From: Rhizobium sp. 18055
GTDB lineage: Bacteria; Pseudomonadota; Alphaproteobacteria; Rhizobiales; Rhizobiaceae
Reading direction: 5' to 3'
DNA length: 64,000 nt
Assembly (NCBI RefSeq): GCF_902706285.1
Contig: NZ_CACSKD010000007.1
Span: 62,001 to 126,000 of the forward strand
Part shown: piece after piece, positions 54,969 through 62,618 of the stretch
How positions within the stretch are numbered: the first letter of the stretch is position 1
Layout: each line of letters begins with the position of its first letter
Notes under the pieces: model-generated
Seen by the model: only the letters and a program-made list of their open reading frames with translations
The model's database searches: none
What the model was told of the DNA's origin: nothing
Position numbers and translations under genes: made by a program

Positions 54969-56054
54969 CTACGCGGGCGGCAGTCTCGCCTGCATCGTGG
55001 CAGGCAGCAGGCGCATCACGAAGCGCCTGAGCGGCATCCAGCCGGTGCCGATCACCAACACGATGATACCGACCGTCAGAAGCGTGATGAACACGTAGGT
55101 ATCGACCTGCGCATTGCCCTGGCGAAAGATGCCGTAGAGCGCCGCTCCCAACGATACCAGCCCTGATGTGACGAATGCGCGCCGGTCGATGATCAGGCCG
55201 ATCAGCATCAGCGCCGCCACCGTCACCACCACCACAGGCGTGCGCATCGACACCGTTTCCAGCCCGGCCAGCGTCCCCCTGCCGCCGAAATCGGACAGCG
55301 AGATGACGCTGTAGAGCAGCGCCGGTGCGGCGCCGAGATGCAGCCAGAAGGCAATGTCGGCATTGATCGTCAGGCGAAGCGGATCCTTGAGATCGAAACG
55401 CATCGCCAGCGCAAACAGCCCGACCGCGCAGACCACGGCCATCATCGACAGCACGCCGGCATGATTGAGCGCAAACAGCGGGTCGCCGGTCAGCCATCCG
55501 AGCAAGCGCAGCACCAGTTGCAGCAGCACCACCAGCGCGCCCATGATCGCCAGCGCCAGTGCCAGCGGGATGCGGTAGAGCAGGTAGAAGAGGCCGAGAA
55601 CGACAGGAAAAGCCAGCGTGTACTGCAGCCCCTCATTGTTGTCGCCAAGCCCGATGATCTGTGGCGAGCCCTGCAGCAGGACCGCCGAGACGAAACCCGT
55701 CCAGACCGCCAGCGCAATGGTCAGCGCCACCGCCGGCAATGCCAGCCTCTGGCGGCGCACCAGGATTTCCGCCAGGACGATGATCGCAGGCAGCACCGCA
55801 TAGATCGAGGCAATGCCCCAGAGCCCCGCCAGGGCGACGACGATGCCGATAGTGATCAGCACATCGTGGAAGCCGCGCACGAAACTCGGCGTCTCCGTAT
55901 CCGAAAACGCCTCCATCTCCCCGCGACGGACCGCAGACCTGTTCTCGGCCTTGACGCCGCGCTCAATCAGAAATGGCAGAAGCCGATCGGCCACCTGGGT
56001 CGGGATGATCCCTTCCCGCTCGGCCTCATCGAGGATCAACTTCAGTTCGGACAT
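54969..56054 (-). CDS. DUF2157 membrane protein
   Basis: Polytopic inner-membrane protein of 361 residues. A cytoplasmic N-terminus of about 65 residues (EREGIIPTQVADRLLPFL, the DUF2157 signature region) precedes roughly ten membrane segments, such as FHDVLITIGIVVALAGLW and FITLLTVGIIVLVIGT. Function unknown. ATG 56054 has CTGATATGTCC around it with weak ribosome site. Convergent with ychF and divergent from the MaoC pair. Confidence 0.85.
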   Translation of the reverse strand: MSELKLILDEAEREGIIPTQVADRLLPFLIERGVKAENRSAVRRGEMEAFSDTETPSFVRGFHDVLITIGIVVALAGLWGIASIYAVLPAIIVLAEILVRRQRLALPAVALTIALAVWTGFVSAVLLQGSPQIIGLGDNNEGLQYTLAFPVVLGLFYLLYRIPLALALAIMGALVVLLQLVLRLLGWLTGDPLFALNHAGVLSMMAVVCAVGLFALAMRFDLKDPLRLTINADIAFWLHLGAAPALLYSVISLSDFGGRGTLAGLETVSMRTPVVVVTVAALMLIGLIIDRRAFVTSGLVSLGAALYGIFRQGNAQVDTYVFITLLTVGIIVLVIGTGWMPLRRFVMRLLPATMQARLPPA

Positions 56055-56135
56055 ATCAGAAATCTCGCAGGAATCGTTGAGTCATGCCGCATGCTATTGT
56101 AATCGTGGTGAAACGCCTATGACGCGGAGACGAAT

Positions 56136-56606
56136 TTGTCCGATCTGATCCTGGCCTATGAGGATTTCCATCCGGGCCGTCGCTTCATGCTTGGCCCGAA
56201 GGCAGTGCCGGCCGAGGAAATCATCGAGTTCGCCCGCGAGTTCGACCCGCAGCCGATGCATCTGGATGAGGCAGCCGGGCGCGCCAGCATTCTCGGCGGC
56301 CTCGCGGCCTCCGGCTGGCACACCTCGGCCATGTTCATGCGGATGATGACCGACAGCTATCTGCTCGCTTCGCTATCCGAAGGCGCGCCGGGCATCGATA
56401 TCATGGAATGGCGAAGGCCTGTGCTGGCAGGCGACACGATCTCCGGCCATTCGACCGTACTCGAAGCACGCCCGATGCGCTCCCGCCCCGGCATCGGCAT
56501 CGTCAAGTTCCGCCACGAGGTCGAAAACCAGCGCGGTGAACTGGTCTGCGTCTCCGAAAATTCGATCATGTTCCGGATGCGGCAGCAGGCGGAGACAAGA
56601 ATATGA
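56136..56606 (+). CDS. MaoC-like hotdog dehydratase, first of pair
   Basis: Hotdog-fold protein of 156 residues of the MaoC/R-hydratase family, typically hydrating enoyl-CoA. YEDFHPGRRFMLGPKAVPAE leads to the active-site region AREFDPQPMHLDEAAGR and ASGWHTSAMFMR; the Asp/His pair of the family is seen in FDPQPMHLD. It starts at TTG 56136 behind GCGGAG. It overlaps the next MaoC gene by four bases (ATGA), so the two probably form a heteromer or work together. Substrate unknown. Confidence 0.88.
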   Translation: MSDLILAYEDFHPGRRFMLGPKAVPAEEIIEFAREFDPQPMHLDEAAGRASILGGLAASGWHTSAMFMRMMTDSYLLASLSEGAPGIDIMEWRRPVLAGDTISGHSTVLEARPMRSRPGIGIVKFRHEVENQRGELVCVSENSIMFRMRQQAETRI

Positions 56607-57067
56607 GAATGGTGGAACGCTACGCGATCGGCGAAAAGACCGACATCGGCAGCTACGGCTTCACCGAGGAGAACATCATCCACTTCGCCACCCGCTTCGA
56701 TCCGCAGCGCTTCCATATCGACAGGCAGGCAGCCAAGGAAAGCCTGTTCGGCGGCCTCTGCGCGTCCGGCTGGCATACGTGTGCCGGCTGGATGACGACC
56801 TTCGTCGCCTATTGGATCGCCGAAAGCAAAAGGCTGGCCCGCGAAGGGCACGCCCCCCCGAAGCTCGGCCCCGCCGCCGGCTTCAAGAACCTGCAGTGGA
56901 TACGGCCTGTTTTTGTCGATGAAACCGTCGATTACGCCGTTACCCTGCTGGAGAGCCGGTCGCTTGCCTCGCGGCCGGGGCGTATCCTCAACACCATCCT
57001 TTGCGAAGGTTACGTCGCCGGTGCCCCGGTCATCCGCTTCGAAAGCAGCGTCATCGAGTTCGAATAG
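56603..57067 (+). CDS. MaoC-like hotdog dehydratase, second of pair
   Basis: Partner hotdog protein of 154 residues, clearly related to the preceding one: FTEENIIHFATRFDPQRFHI aligns with its active-site helix, and ASGWHTCAGWMTTF with its second motif. The Asp-Pro-Gln and His residues are retained (FDPQRFHID). A tandem MaoC pair with coupled translation is found in several alphaproteobacteria; whether both are catalytic is unclear. It is convergent with apt. Confidence 0.88.
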   Translation: MRMVERYAIGEKTDIGSYGFTEENIIHFATRFDPQRFHIDRQAAKESLFGGLCASGWHTCAGWMTTFVAYWIAESKRLAREGHAPPKLGPAAGFKNLQWIRPVFVDETVDYAVTLLESRSLASRPGRILNTILCEGYVAGAPVIRFESSVIEFE

Positions 57068-57082
57068 GGACCGGCCTGATCA

Positions 57083-57625
57083 TCAGTGCCCGGAGAATTC
57101 GACCAGCGTCCGCACATCGACGCCGAGCTCCTCCAGCTTGGCGCGACCGCCAAGATCCGGCAGGTCGATGACGAAGCAGGCCGACACCACTTCGGCGCCA
57201 ATCTGCCGCAGCAGCTTGGTCGCCCCGACAGCCGTGCCGCCGGTGGCAATCAGGTCGTCGACGAGAATGACCTTCTCGCCCGGCTGCACCGCATCGACAT
57301 GCATTTCCATCTCGTCCACGCCATATTCAAGGCTATAGGCGATGCGCACCGTCTCATGCGGCAGCTTGCCCTTCTTGCGGATCGGCACGAAGCCTGCAGA
57401 CAGCTGATGTGCCACGGCACCGCCGAGAATGAACCCGCGCGCTTCCATCCCGGCAACCTTGTCGACCTTCATCCCCGCATAGTTCTGCACCAGCTCATCG
57501 ACTGCACGGCGAAAGGCACGCGCATCGCCGAGCAAGGTCGTGATATCGCGAAAGATGATGCCGGGTTTGGGATAGTCGGGGATGGAGCGGATCGATTTGA
57601 CGAGATCGTTTTCAACATAAGCCAT
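57083..57625 (-). CDS. apt: Adenine phosphoribosyltransferase
   Basis: Purine-salvage enzyme converting adenine and PRPP to AMP, 180 residues. N-terminal [19 protein letters not shown], hood region [15 protein letters not shown] and the PRPP loop [17 protein letters not shown] are all present. ATG 57625 ([12 protein letters not shown]) gives the usual length; the frame is open to 57751 but with no similarity. PRPP would come from prs encoded in the same window. Confidence 0.96.
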   Translation of the reverse strand: MAYVENDLVKSIRSIPDYPKPGIIFRDITTLLGDARAFRRAVDELVQNYAGMKVDKVAGMEARGFILGGAVAHQLSAGFVPIRKKGKLPHETVRIAYSLEYGVDEMEMHVDAVQPGEKVILVDDLIATGGTAVGATKLLRQIGAEVVSACFVIDLPDLGGRAKLEELGVDVRTLVEFSGH

Positions 57626-57808
57626 TGGCAGAGGAACGCCTTGTTCATTGAAGATTCTGCGCGCAAATTGATCTGCGAACGCCGGATTGTCCATAGCAAG
57701 TTTCGTCGCATCAGCGACAATTCCATGGGCATGCCTGCGGTATTGATCCACTCAGGCATAGGGGTATGATGGGGGTATTAAAGATATCACCGGCAAAGGC
57801 GGATACCC

Positions 57809-58162
57809 ATGCAGCCAAAGGTGAAGATAACCGATTTTGCAATCTGGTTTAAACATATCGAGGGGTCTGATCTCCTTGGCCGCTTGCAGACGCTGAAGGA
57901 CGACGAAGAGGTCAGCCTTGAAGTCGATGGCGTTATCGGCCGGTGGAAACGCATGAAGACCGGCTCCGACGGCCGTCGCACCGACGGCATCCGTCCGCAC
58001 GGCAGCATGAAGGATGTCTGGAATGGCTGGTACAAAGCACGTCGCGGCGACCTGCTGAACGTCCGCGAGGTGGTCGTTGCCGATGATTACCTCGCCTCGG
58101 TCACCAAACTCTTCCCCGAATGGCAAAGCCCCGAGGACGAAGAGGCTTTCCGTGATCTGTAA
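57809..58162 (+). CDS. Putative antitoxin paired with a PemK-like toxin
   Basis: Unrecognised protein of 117 residues. It has charged, alternating character (LKDDEEVSLEVDGVIGRWKR) and an acidic C-terminal tail (WQSPEDEEAFRDL). It overlaps the start of a PemK-type toxin gene by 11 bp, which is the classic order antitoxin-toxin with coupled translation. No AbrB, RHH or HTH signature is visible, so the assignment rests on position alone. The region before it has repeated GGGGTAT (57763-57780), which could be an autoregulation site. Confidence 0.75.
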   Translation: MQPKVKITDFAIWFKHIEGSDLLGRLQTLKDDEEVSLEVDGVIGRWKRMKTGSDGRRTDGIRPHGSMKDVWNGWYKARRGDLLNVREVVVADDYLASVTKLFPEWQSPEDEEAFRDL

Positions 58163-58484
58163 GCGCTACGATACGGTCGTTGTCCCCTTCCCTTTCGCAG
58201 ACATCCCGATCCTCAAACGCAGGCCAGTTGTTGTCCTCTCGGGCAGAAGCTTCAATGTGACAAACCAGGCAACCGTCGTGGCGATGATCACAACCGCCAA
58301 GGCAAGCAGTTGGCCGAGCGACATCCTTCTCGGCGATCTCCAGACCGCAAACCTTCCCGTTGCCTGCGTTGTCAGATGGCGGCTGACGACAGTGCCAAAC
58401 GATCTCATCCTGCGCCACCTTGGCGCGCTCGGTCCACTGGATCGCCTCGCCTGCGAACGGGAATTCGCCAACATGTTGATTTGA
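58152..58484 (+). CDS. PemK/MazF-type toxin
   Basis: Toxin-fold protein of 110 residues. The N-terminus YDTVVVPFPFADIPILKRRP and VVVLSGRSFN match the PemK/MazF family, whose members are ribosome-independent mRNA endoribonucleases. GTG 58152 is the likely start, inside the end of the upstream gene. Later text (VACVVRWRLTTVPNDLILRH) corresponds to the second conserved strand and helix. The module lies between apt and the petABC operon, with a shared bidirectional terminator. Confidence 0.85.
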   Translation: MICKRYDTVVVPFPFADIPILKRRPVVVLSGRSFNVTNQATVVAMITTAKASSWPSDILLGDLQTANLPVACVVRWRLTTVPNDLILRHLGALGPLDRLACEREFANMLI

Positions 58485-58494
58485 CCGTCAGCAT

Positions 58495-58522
58495 AAAAAA
58501 GGCGGCCCGGGAGCCGCCTTTT
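58495..58522. terminator. Bidirectional terminator between toxin gene and petC
   Basis: Stem GGCGGC / GCCGCC with loop CCGGGA, flanked by six As on the left and TTTT on the right, so it can stop transcription of the toxin gene rightward and of petABC leftward. Confidence 0.88.
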
Positions 58523-58542
58523 CATCACGTCCGAGCCAGCGC

Positions 58543-59409
58543 TCAGTGTTCCTTCCTTGAGTACACCGACCGCTTCGTCAGGTAGATCAGCACCGTGAAG
58601 ATCAGCAGGAACACCATGACCATGAAGCCGGTGTGCTTGCGCTCGACCAGATGCGGCTCTGCGGCCCACATCAGGAACGAGGCGACATCCTTGGCATACT
58701 GATCGACCGTACCGGCCGTTCCGTCGTCATAGGTCACCTGGCCATCGGACAGCGGTGGCGGCATGGCAAGAACTGCGGCTGCATGGAAGTACGGATTGTA
58801 ATGCTGGCCCTGCGAGATCTGGAAGCCTGCCGGGGGCGCTTCGTAACCGGTCAGAAGCGCGTGGATATAGTCAGGCCCACCCTCCTGATATTGCGTGAAG
58901 ATGTCGAAGACGAACTGCGGGAAACCGCGCTCCACTTCGCGCGCCTTGGCAATCAGCGAAAAATCGGGCGGGGCAGCGCCGTTGTTGGACGCAGCCGCCG
59001 CTTGCGCATTGGCGAATGGCGACGGGAAGTAGTCGGATGGAACCGCCTTGCGGGTGTACATGTCACCGGCAGCGTCCGGGCCATCCTGGACTTCGTAATT
59101 GGCCGCGAACGCCTTGACCTGGGCATCCGAGTAGCCGAGATCGCTGAGCTTGCGGAACGGCACCAGATTCATCGAATGACAGGCCGCACAGACTTCCGTG
59201 TAGACCTTCAGACCGCGCTGAAGCTGTGCCTTGTCATAGGTACCGAACGGACCGGCGAAGCTCCACTCGACCTCCTTCGGCTCCTTCAGCGGATAGTGGG
59301 GCGTTGCCGCCTCGTGGTGTTCTGCCGGCTTTGCGTCCTCTGCAAAAGCTGCAGTCCCGAGACAGCTGACGACGGCGAGTGACAGTATGCTTGCAACAAG
59401 CTTTTTCAT
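58543..59409 (-). CDS. petC: Cytochrome c1 of the bc1 complex
   Basis: Membrane-anchored haem protein of complex III, 288 residues. A signal peptide (ending AFA at about 23) exports it; the haem c motif is CAACH (74-78), and the sixth ligand Met is probably in LAMPPPLSDG. A C-terminal membrane helix (HTGFMVMVFLLIFTVLIYL) anchors it. It passes electrons from the Rieske protein to soluble or membrane cytochrome c. ATG 59409 is the start; 26 bp separate it from petB. Third gene of a leftward petABC operon. Confidence 0.97.
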   Translation of the reverse strand: MKKLVASILSLAVVSCLGTAAFAEDAKPAEHHEAATPHYPLKEPKEVEWSFAGPFGTYDKAQLQRGLKVYTEVCAACHSMNLVPFRKLSDLGYSDAQVKAFAANYEVQDGPDAAGDMYTRKAVPSDYFPSPFANAQAAAASNNGAAPPDFSLIAKAREVERGFPQFVFDIFTQYQEGGPDYIHALLTGYEAPPAGFQISQGQHYNPYFHAAAVLAMPPPLSDGQVTYDDGTAGTVDQYAKDVASFLMWAAEPHLVERKHTGFMVMVFLLIFTVLIYLTKRSVYSRKEH

Positions 59410-59435
59410 CGTGTGTTTTCCCTCTCGCCGCCCGC

Positions 59436-60713
59436 TCATGCCTTGGCCGCTTCGGCCGCGACAGACTTGTTGCGCTTTTCCAGCACCGCTTCCGTGATCG
59501 AGTTCGGCAACCGGCGCGGCGTCTCGACGAGACCAAGCACCGGCATGACAACCAGGAAGAAGGCGAAGTAAAGCAGCGTACAGATCTGCGAGATGGTGGT
59601 GTAGAGGCCTTCCGCCGGCTGCGAACCGAGCCAGCCGAGGATGATCGCGTTGATCACGAACAGCCAGTAAGCCATCTTGTACCAGGGGCGATAGACGGCC
59701 GAGCGCACCTTGGAGGTATCCAGCCAAGGCAGGAAAAACAGCACGATGATCGCGCCGAACATCACGAGCACGCCAGCGAGCTTCGAATCGATCGGGCCGA
59801 TGTTGAAGGTGATCGAGCGCAGCATCGCGTAGAACGGCAGGAAGTACCATTCCGGAACGATATGCGCCGGCGTCTTCAACGGGTCGGCCGGAATGTAGTT
59901 GTCGGCATGACCGAGGAAGTTCGGCAGGTAGAAGACGAAATAGGCGTAAACCAGCAGGAACACCGAGACGCCGAGCGCATCCTTCAGCGTCGCGTAGGGC
60001 GTGAACCGGACCGTATCGGTCTTGGTCTTCACCTCGACGCCCGTCGGGTTGGTCTGGCCGGTGACATGCAGTGCCCAGATATGCAGCACGACGACGCCGG
60101 CGATCACGAACGGCAGCAGATAGTGCAGCGAGAAGAACCGGTTCAGCGTCGGATTATCGACCGCAAAGCCGCCGAGCAGGAACTGCTGCACCCATTCGCC
60201 GACCAGCGGGAACGCCGAGAAGAAGCCGGTGATGACGGTAGCACCCCAGAAGGACATCTGACCCCAGGGCAGAACATAGCCCATGAAGCCGGTCGCCATC
60301 ATCAAGAGGTAGATCAGCACGCCGAGGATCCAGAGGATTTCGCGCGGTGCCTTGTACGAACCGTAATAGAGGCCGCGGGCGATGTGCAGATAGACGGCGA
60401 CGAAGAAGAACGATGCGCCGTTGGCATGCATGTAGCGCAGCAGCCAGCCATGGTTGACGTCGCGCATGATCTTTTCGACGGAGTTGAACGCCACCGTCGT
60501 TTCCGCCGCATAGTGCATGGCAAGCACGACGCCTGTCAGGATCTGAAGGATCAGCATCACCGACAGCATGGCGCCGAAGGTGTAGGCATAGTTCAGGTTG
60601 CGTGGAACCGGATAGGAAACGAAGCTGTCATAGACGAGACGAGGCAACGGCAAGCGTGCATCGATCCACTTCTCGAGGCCGGTTGATGGCTCGTAGCTGG
60701 AATGGCCACTCAT
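59436..60713 (-). CDS. petB: Cytochrome b of the bc1 complex
   Basis: Core quinol-oxidising subunit, 425 residues with eight membrane segments and two b haems. Haem-ligand histidines are seen in LAMHYAAE and [11 protein letters not shown] on one helix pair and in FSLHYLLPF and LHIWALH on the other; the Qo-site PEWY is present ([13 protein letters not shown]). ATG 60713 follows petA by 13 bp. Full-length, unsplit cytochrome b of the alphaproteobacterial type. Confidence 0.98.
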   Translation of the reverse strand: MSGHSSYEPSTGLEKWIDARLPLPRLVYDSFVSYPVPRNLNYAYTFGAMLSVMLILQILTGVVLAMHYAAETTVAFNSVEKIMRDVNHGWLLRYMHANGASFFFVAVYLHIARGLYYGSYKAPREILWILGVLIYLLMMATGFMGYVLPWGQMSFWGATVITGFFSAFPLVGEWVQQFLLGGFAVDNPTLNRFFSLHYLLPFVIAGVVVLHIWALHVTGQTNPTGVEVKTKTDTVRFTPYATLKDALGVSVFLLVYAYFVFYLPNFLGHADNYIPADPLKTPAHIVPEWYFLPFYAMLRSITFNIGPIDSKLAGVLVMFGAIIVLFFLPWLDTSKVRSAVYRPWYKMAYWLFVINAIILGWLGSQPAEGLYTTISQICTLLYFAFFLVVMPVLGLVETPRRLPNSITEAVLEKRNKSVAAEAAKA

Positions 60714-60726
60714 GAATCAGTCCCCC

Positions 60727-61305
60727 TCAACCGATCTTGATCTTTTTATCGGAAACGAACGAATAGGTCGGAATCGCGAGGTTCTGCGGTGCCGGGCCTT
60801 TCCGTATGCGGCCGGCCGTATCGTAGACCGACCCATGACAGGGACAGAACCACCCGTTGTACTCGCCGGCCTGGCCGAGCGGAACACAACCGAGATGGGT
60901 GCAGGAACCGATCATCACGATCCAGTTTTCCTTGTCCTTGCCGGCAGAACGATCGACACCCGTTGCCTGAGCGTCGGCCGTGAGATTGGCATTGCGCGCA
61001 ACCGGGTCCTTCAGTTCGGACATCGGCACCTCGTCCGCAGCCTTCACTTCCTCAGGTGTACGGTTGCGGATGAAGATCGGCTTGCCGCGCCATTTGGCGG
61101 TCAGCGACATGCCGGGCTCGAGGCTCGAAACGTCCACTTCGATGGAAGCCAGTGCGAGCGTAGAAGCATCGGGGCGCATCTGGTCGATAAACGGCCAGGC
61201 GACCGCAACGGCGCCGACGGCGCCTGCCATACCCGTGGTTAGATAAAGGAAATCACGGCGTGTGGGCTCGCTAGAGACCCCGCCTGTCGTTTCGTGTTCG
61301 CTCAC
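60727..61305 (-). CDS. petA: Rieske iron-sulfur subunit of the bc1 complex
   Basis: High-potential 2Fe-2S protein of 192 residues. The N-terminus with twin arginine-like TRRDFLYLTTG precedes a membrane anchor, consistent with Tat export; the cluster motifs are CTHLGC and CPCHGS, with the usual disulfide cysteines. Start is GTG 61305, 8 nt after AGAGGATG. First gene of petABC. A palindrome 26 bp upstream may be its operator. Confidence 0.97.
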   Translation of the reverse strand: MSEHETTGGVSSEPTRRDFLYLTTGMAGAVGAVAVAWPFIDQMRPDASTLALASIEVDVSSLEPGMSLTAKWRGKPIFIRNRTPEEVKAADEVPMSELKDPVARNANLTADAQATGVDRSAGKDKENWIVMIGSCTHLGCVPLGQAGEYNGWFCPCHGSVYDTAGRIRKGPAPQNLAIPTYSFVSDKKIKIG

Positions 61306-61330
61306 GGCTTAACATCCTCTGCCCAAATTT

Positions 61331-61345
61331 CGCGGAATTTCCGCG
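61331..61345. promoter_or_regulatory. Palindrome upstream of petABC
   Basis: CGCGGAATTTCCGCG: 7-bp arms around a single central base, 26 bp before the petA start codon. Its placement in the leader or promoter fits an operator or an mRNA hairpin. No -35/-10 pair could be fixed with confidence in the 286-bp gap. Confidence 0.45.
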
Positions 61346-61591
61346 CAATCCCTCCAAGGCGACGAATCTGTCATGACAAAATTCGAACATAGATTCCCCA
61401 CCCACTAAGGCGCGTTCTATTATTGATCGCAAATTATGTCCAGCCTTGGCAAGGGATGTGGGCACAATGTCGCGGGCTTTGACAGTTGATTCTTTAGGAC
61501 AATCGCGCCGTTGCAACAGTGCTGCGTTGCAACATATCGGGGGCCGTGATACGCCGCCTCGATATTCTTCGCTCACGCCCGGTGCCAGCCA

Positions 61592-62530
61592 ATGAGACAC
61601 ACTTTATTCTGCGTGGGAAGTGTTCTCGTCTCACTGCTGCTTGCGGCGATCTCTTTGCGTTATGTAACGCACACTTGGCTGCTTGCGCTCATCTATAGCT
61701 TTCAGGTCCACTTTGCGCTAGCCGCCCTCGCCGCCAGCCTCATCCTGCTGCTCGTCAAGCGCCACTGGTATGCCTACATGCTGGTGACGGTGGCTGTCGT
61801 CCTGCTCGGCCACGGCATCTTGATGCTGAAGGCGTTTGAGGCGGCGCCAGCCGCAGCCGCCGCTACATCTCGACCGATCCTCAGGCTGATGTCCTTCAAC
61901 ATCGAAAACGACAATTTCGAAAACGGCGCCCGCATCGCCGACGCCATGCTCGCGTCCGGCGCCGATGTGGTCAATATCCTCGAGGCGGCGCCGCTGAAGT
62001 CGGAAATCCCCCGCCTGTCCAAAACCTATCCTTACCACATAGGCTGCGGCGTCGGCACCGATGGGTGCGACACGCTGATCTTTGCCAAACAGCCGTTTCT
62101 CGACCAGTCGGTCAGGAGCATCGGCGATCTATGGCCGAACCGTCTCGTGCAGGTGGCGATCGATTTCGCCGGGACCAGGGTGAATTTCGTGTCAGTTCAC
62201 CTGGCAAAACCCTATTTCGACGATTTCCAGGTCGATGAACTCGGCGACCTCAAGGATATTGTCGCCGCAATCGACGGACCGCTGTTGCTGGCCGGCGACT
62301 TCAATTCGGCCATCATCGATCCGCATATCCAGGACTTCGTCCGGACATCCGGCCTGAACACGATCTTTCCAGAACCCTCCACCTGGCCGATCAAGGCAGG
62401 CAAGATCGGCATCGCCATCGATCACGTCCTGGCCCGCCCGCCGCTGCGGCTCACCGCGGTGACGCAGATCGAAGACAACGACGGCTCCAACCACTTCGGC
62501 CTCATGGCCGAGATCGCCATCGATCGCTGA
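61592..62530 (+). CDS. Membrane endonuclease/exonuclease/phosphatase family protein
   Basis: Protein of 312 residues. Three N-terminal membrane segments (about 5-27, 30-52 and 60-78) are followed by an EEP-fold catalytic domain with LMSFNIENDN, ILEAAPL, VNFVSVHLAKP, LAGDFNS and the C-terminal DHVLARP; acidic and His residues of the family are intact. Such membrane-tethered members (VanW/YafD-like) have unknown substrates; phosphodiesters or phospholipids are possible. Start ATG 61592 is divergent from petABC. Confidence 0.87.
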   Translation: MRHTLFCVGSVLVSLLLAAISLRYVTHTWLLALIYSFQVHFALAALAASLILLLVKRHWYAYMLVTVAVVLLGHGILMLKAFEAAPAAAAATSRPILRLMSFNIENDNFENGARIADAMLASGADVVNILEAAPLKSEIPRLSKTYPYHIGCGVGTDGCDTLIFAKQPFLDQSVRSIGDLWPNRLVQVAIDFAGTRVNFVSVHLAKPYFDDFQVDELGDLKDIVAAIDGPLLLAGDFNSAIIDPHIQDFVRTSGLNTIFPEPSTWPIKAGKIGIAIDHVLARPPLRLTAVTQIEDNDGSNHFGLMAEIAIDR

Positions 62531-62618
62531 ACGTCGGCCCGCCGACAGACTTCCCGGGCTATAGAGTCATTGAGACAATCTGCCGGAGAAGGTTTCTGTC
62601 AGGACAAGGGCGATCGGG

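Noticed and set aside
53731..55497. Open frame of 588 codons on the minus strand
   Set aside because: Antisense to ychF and out of frame with the real DUF2157 gene; low-complexity composition.
61271..61600. 109-codon minus-strand frame before petA
   Set aside because: It occupies the divergent promoter region, overlaps the petA start in another frame and lacks any recognisable domain.
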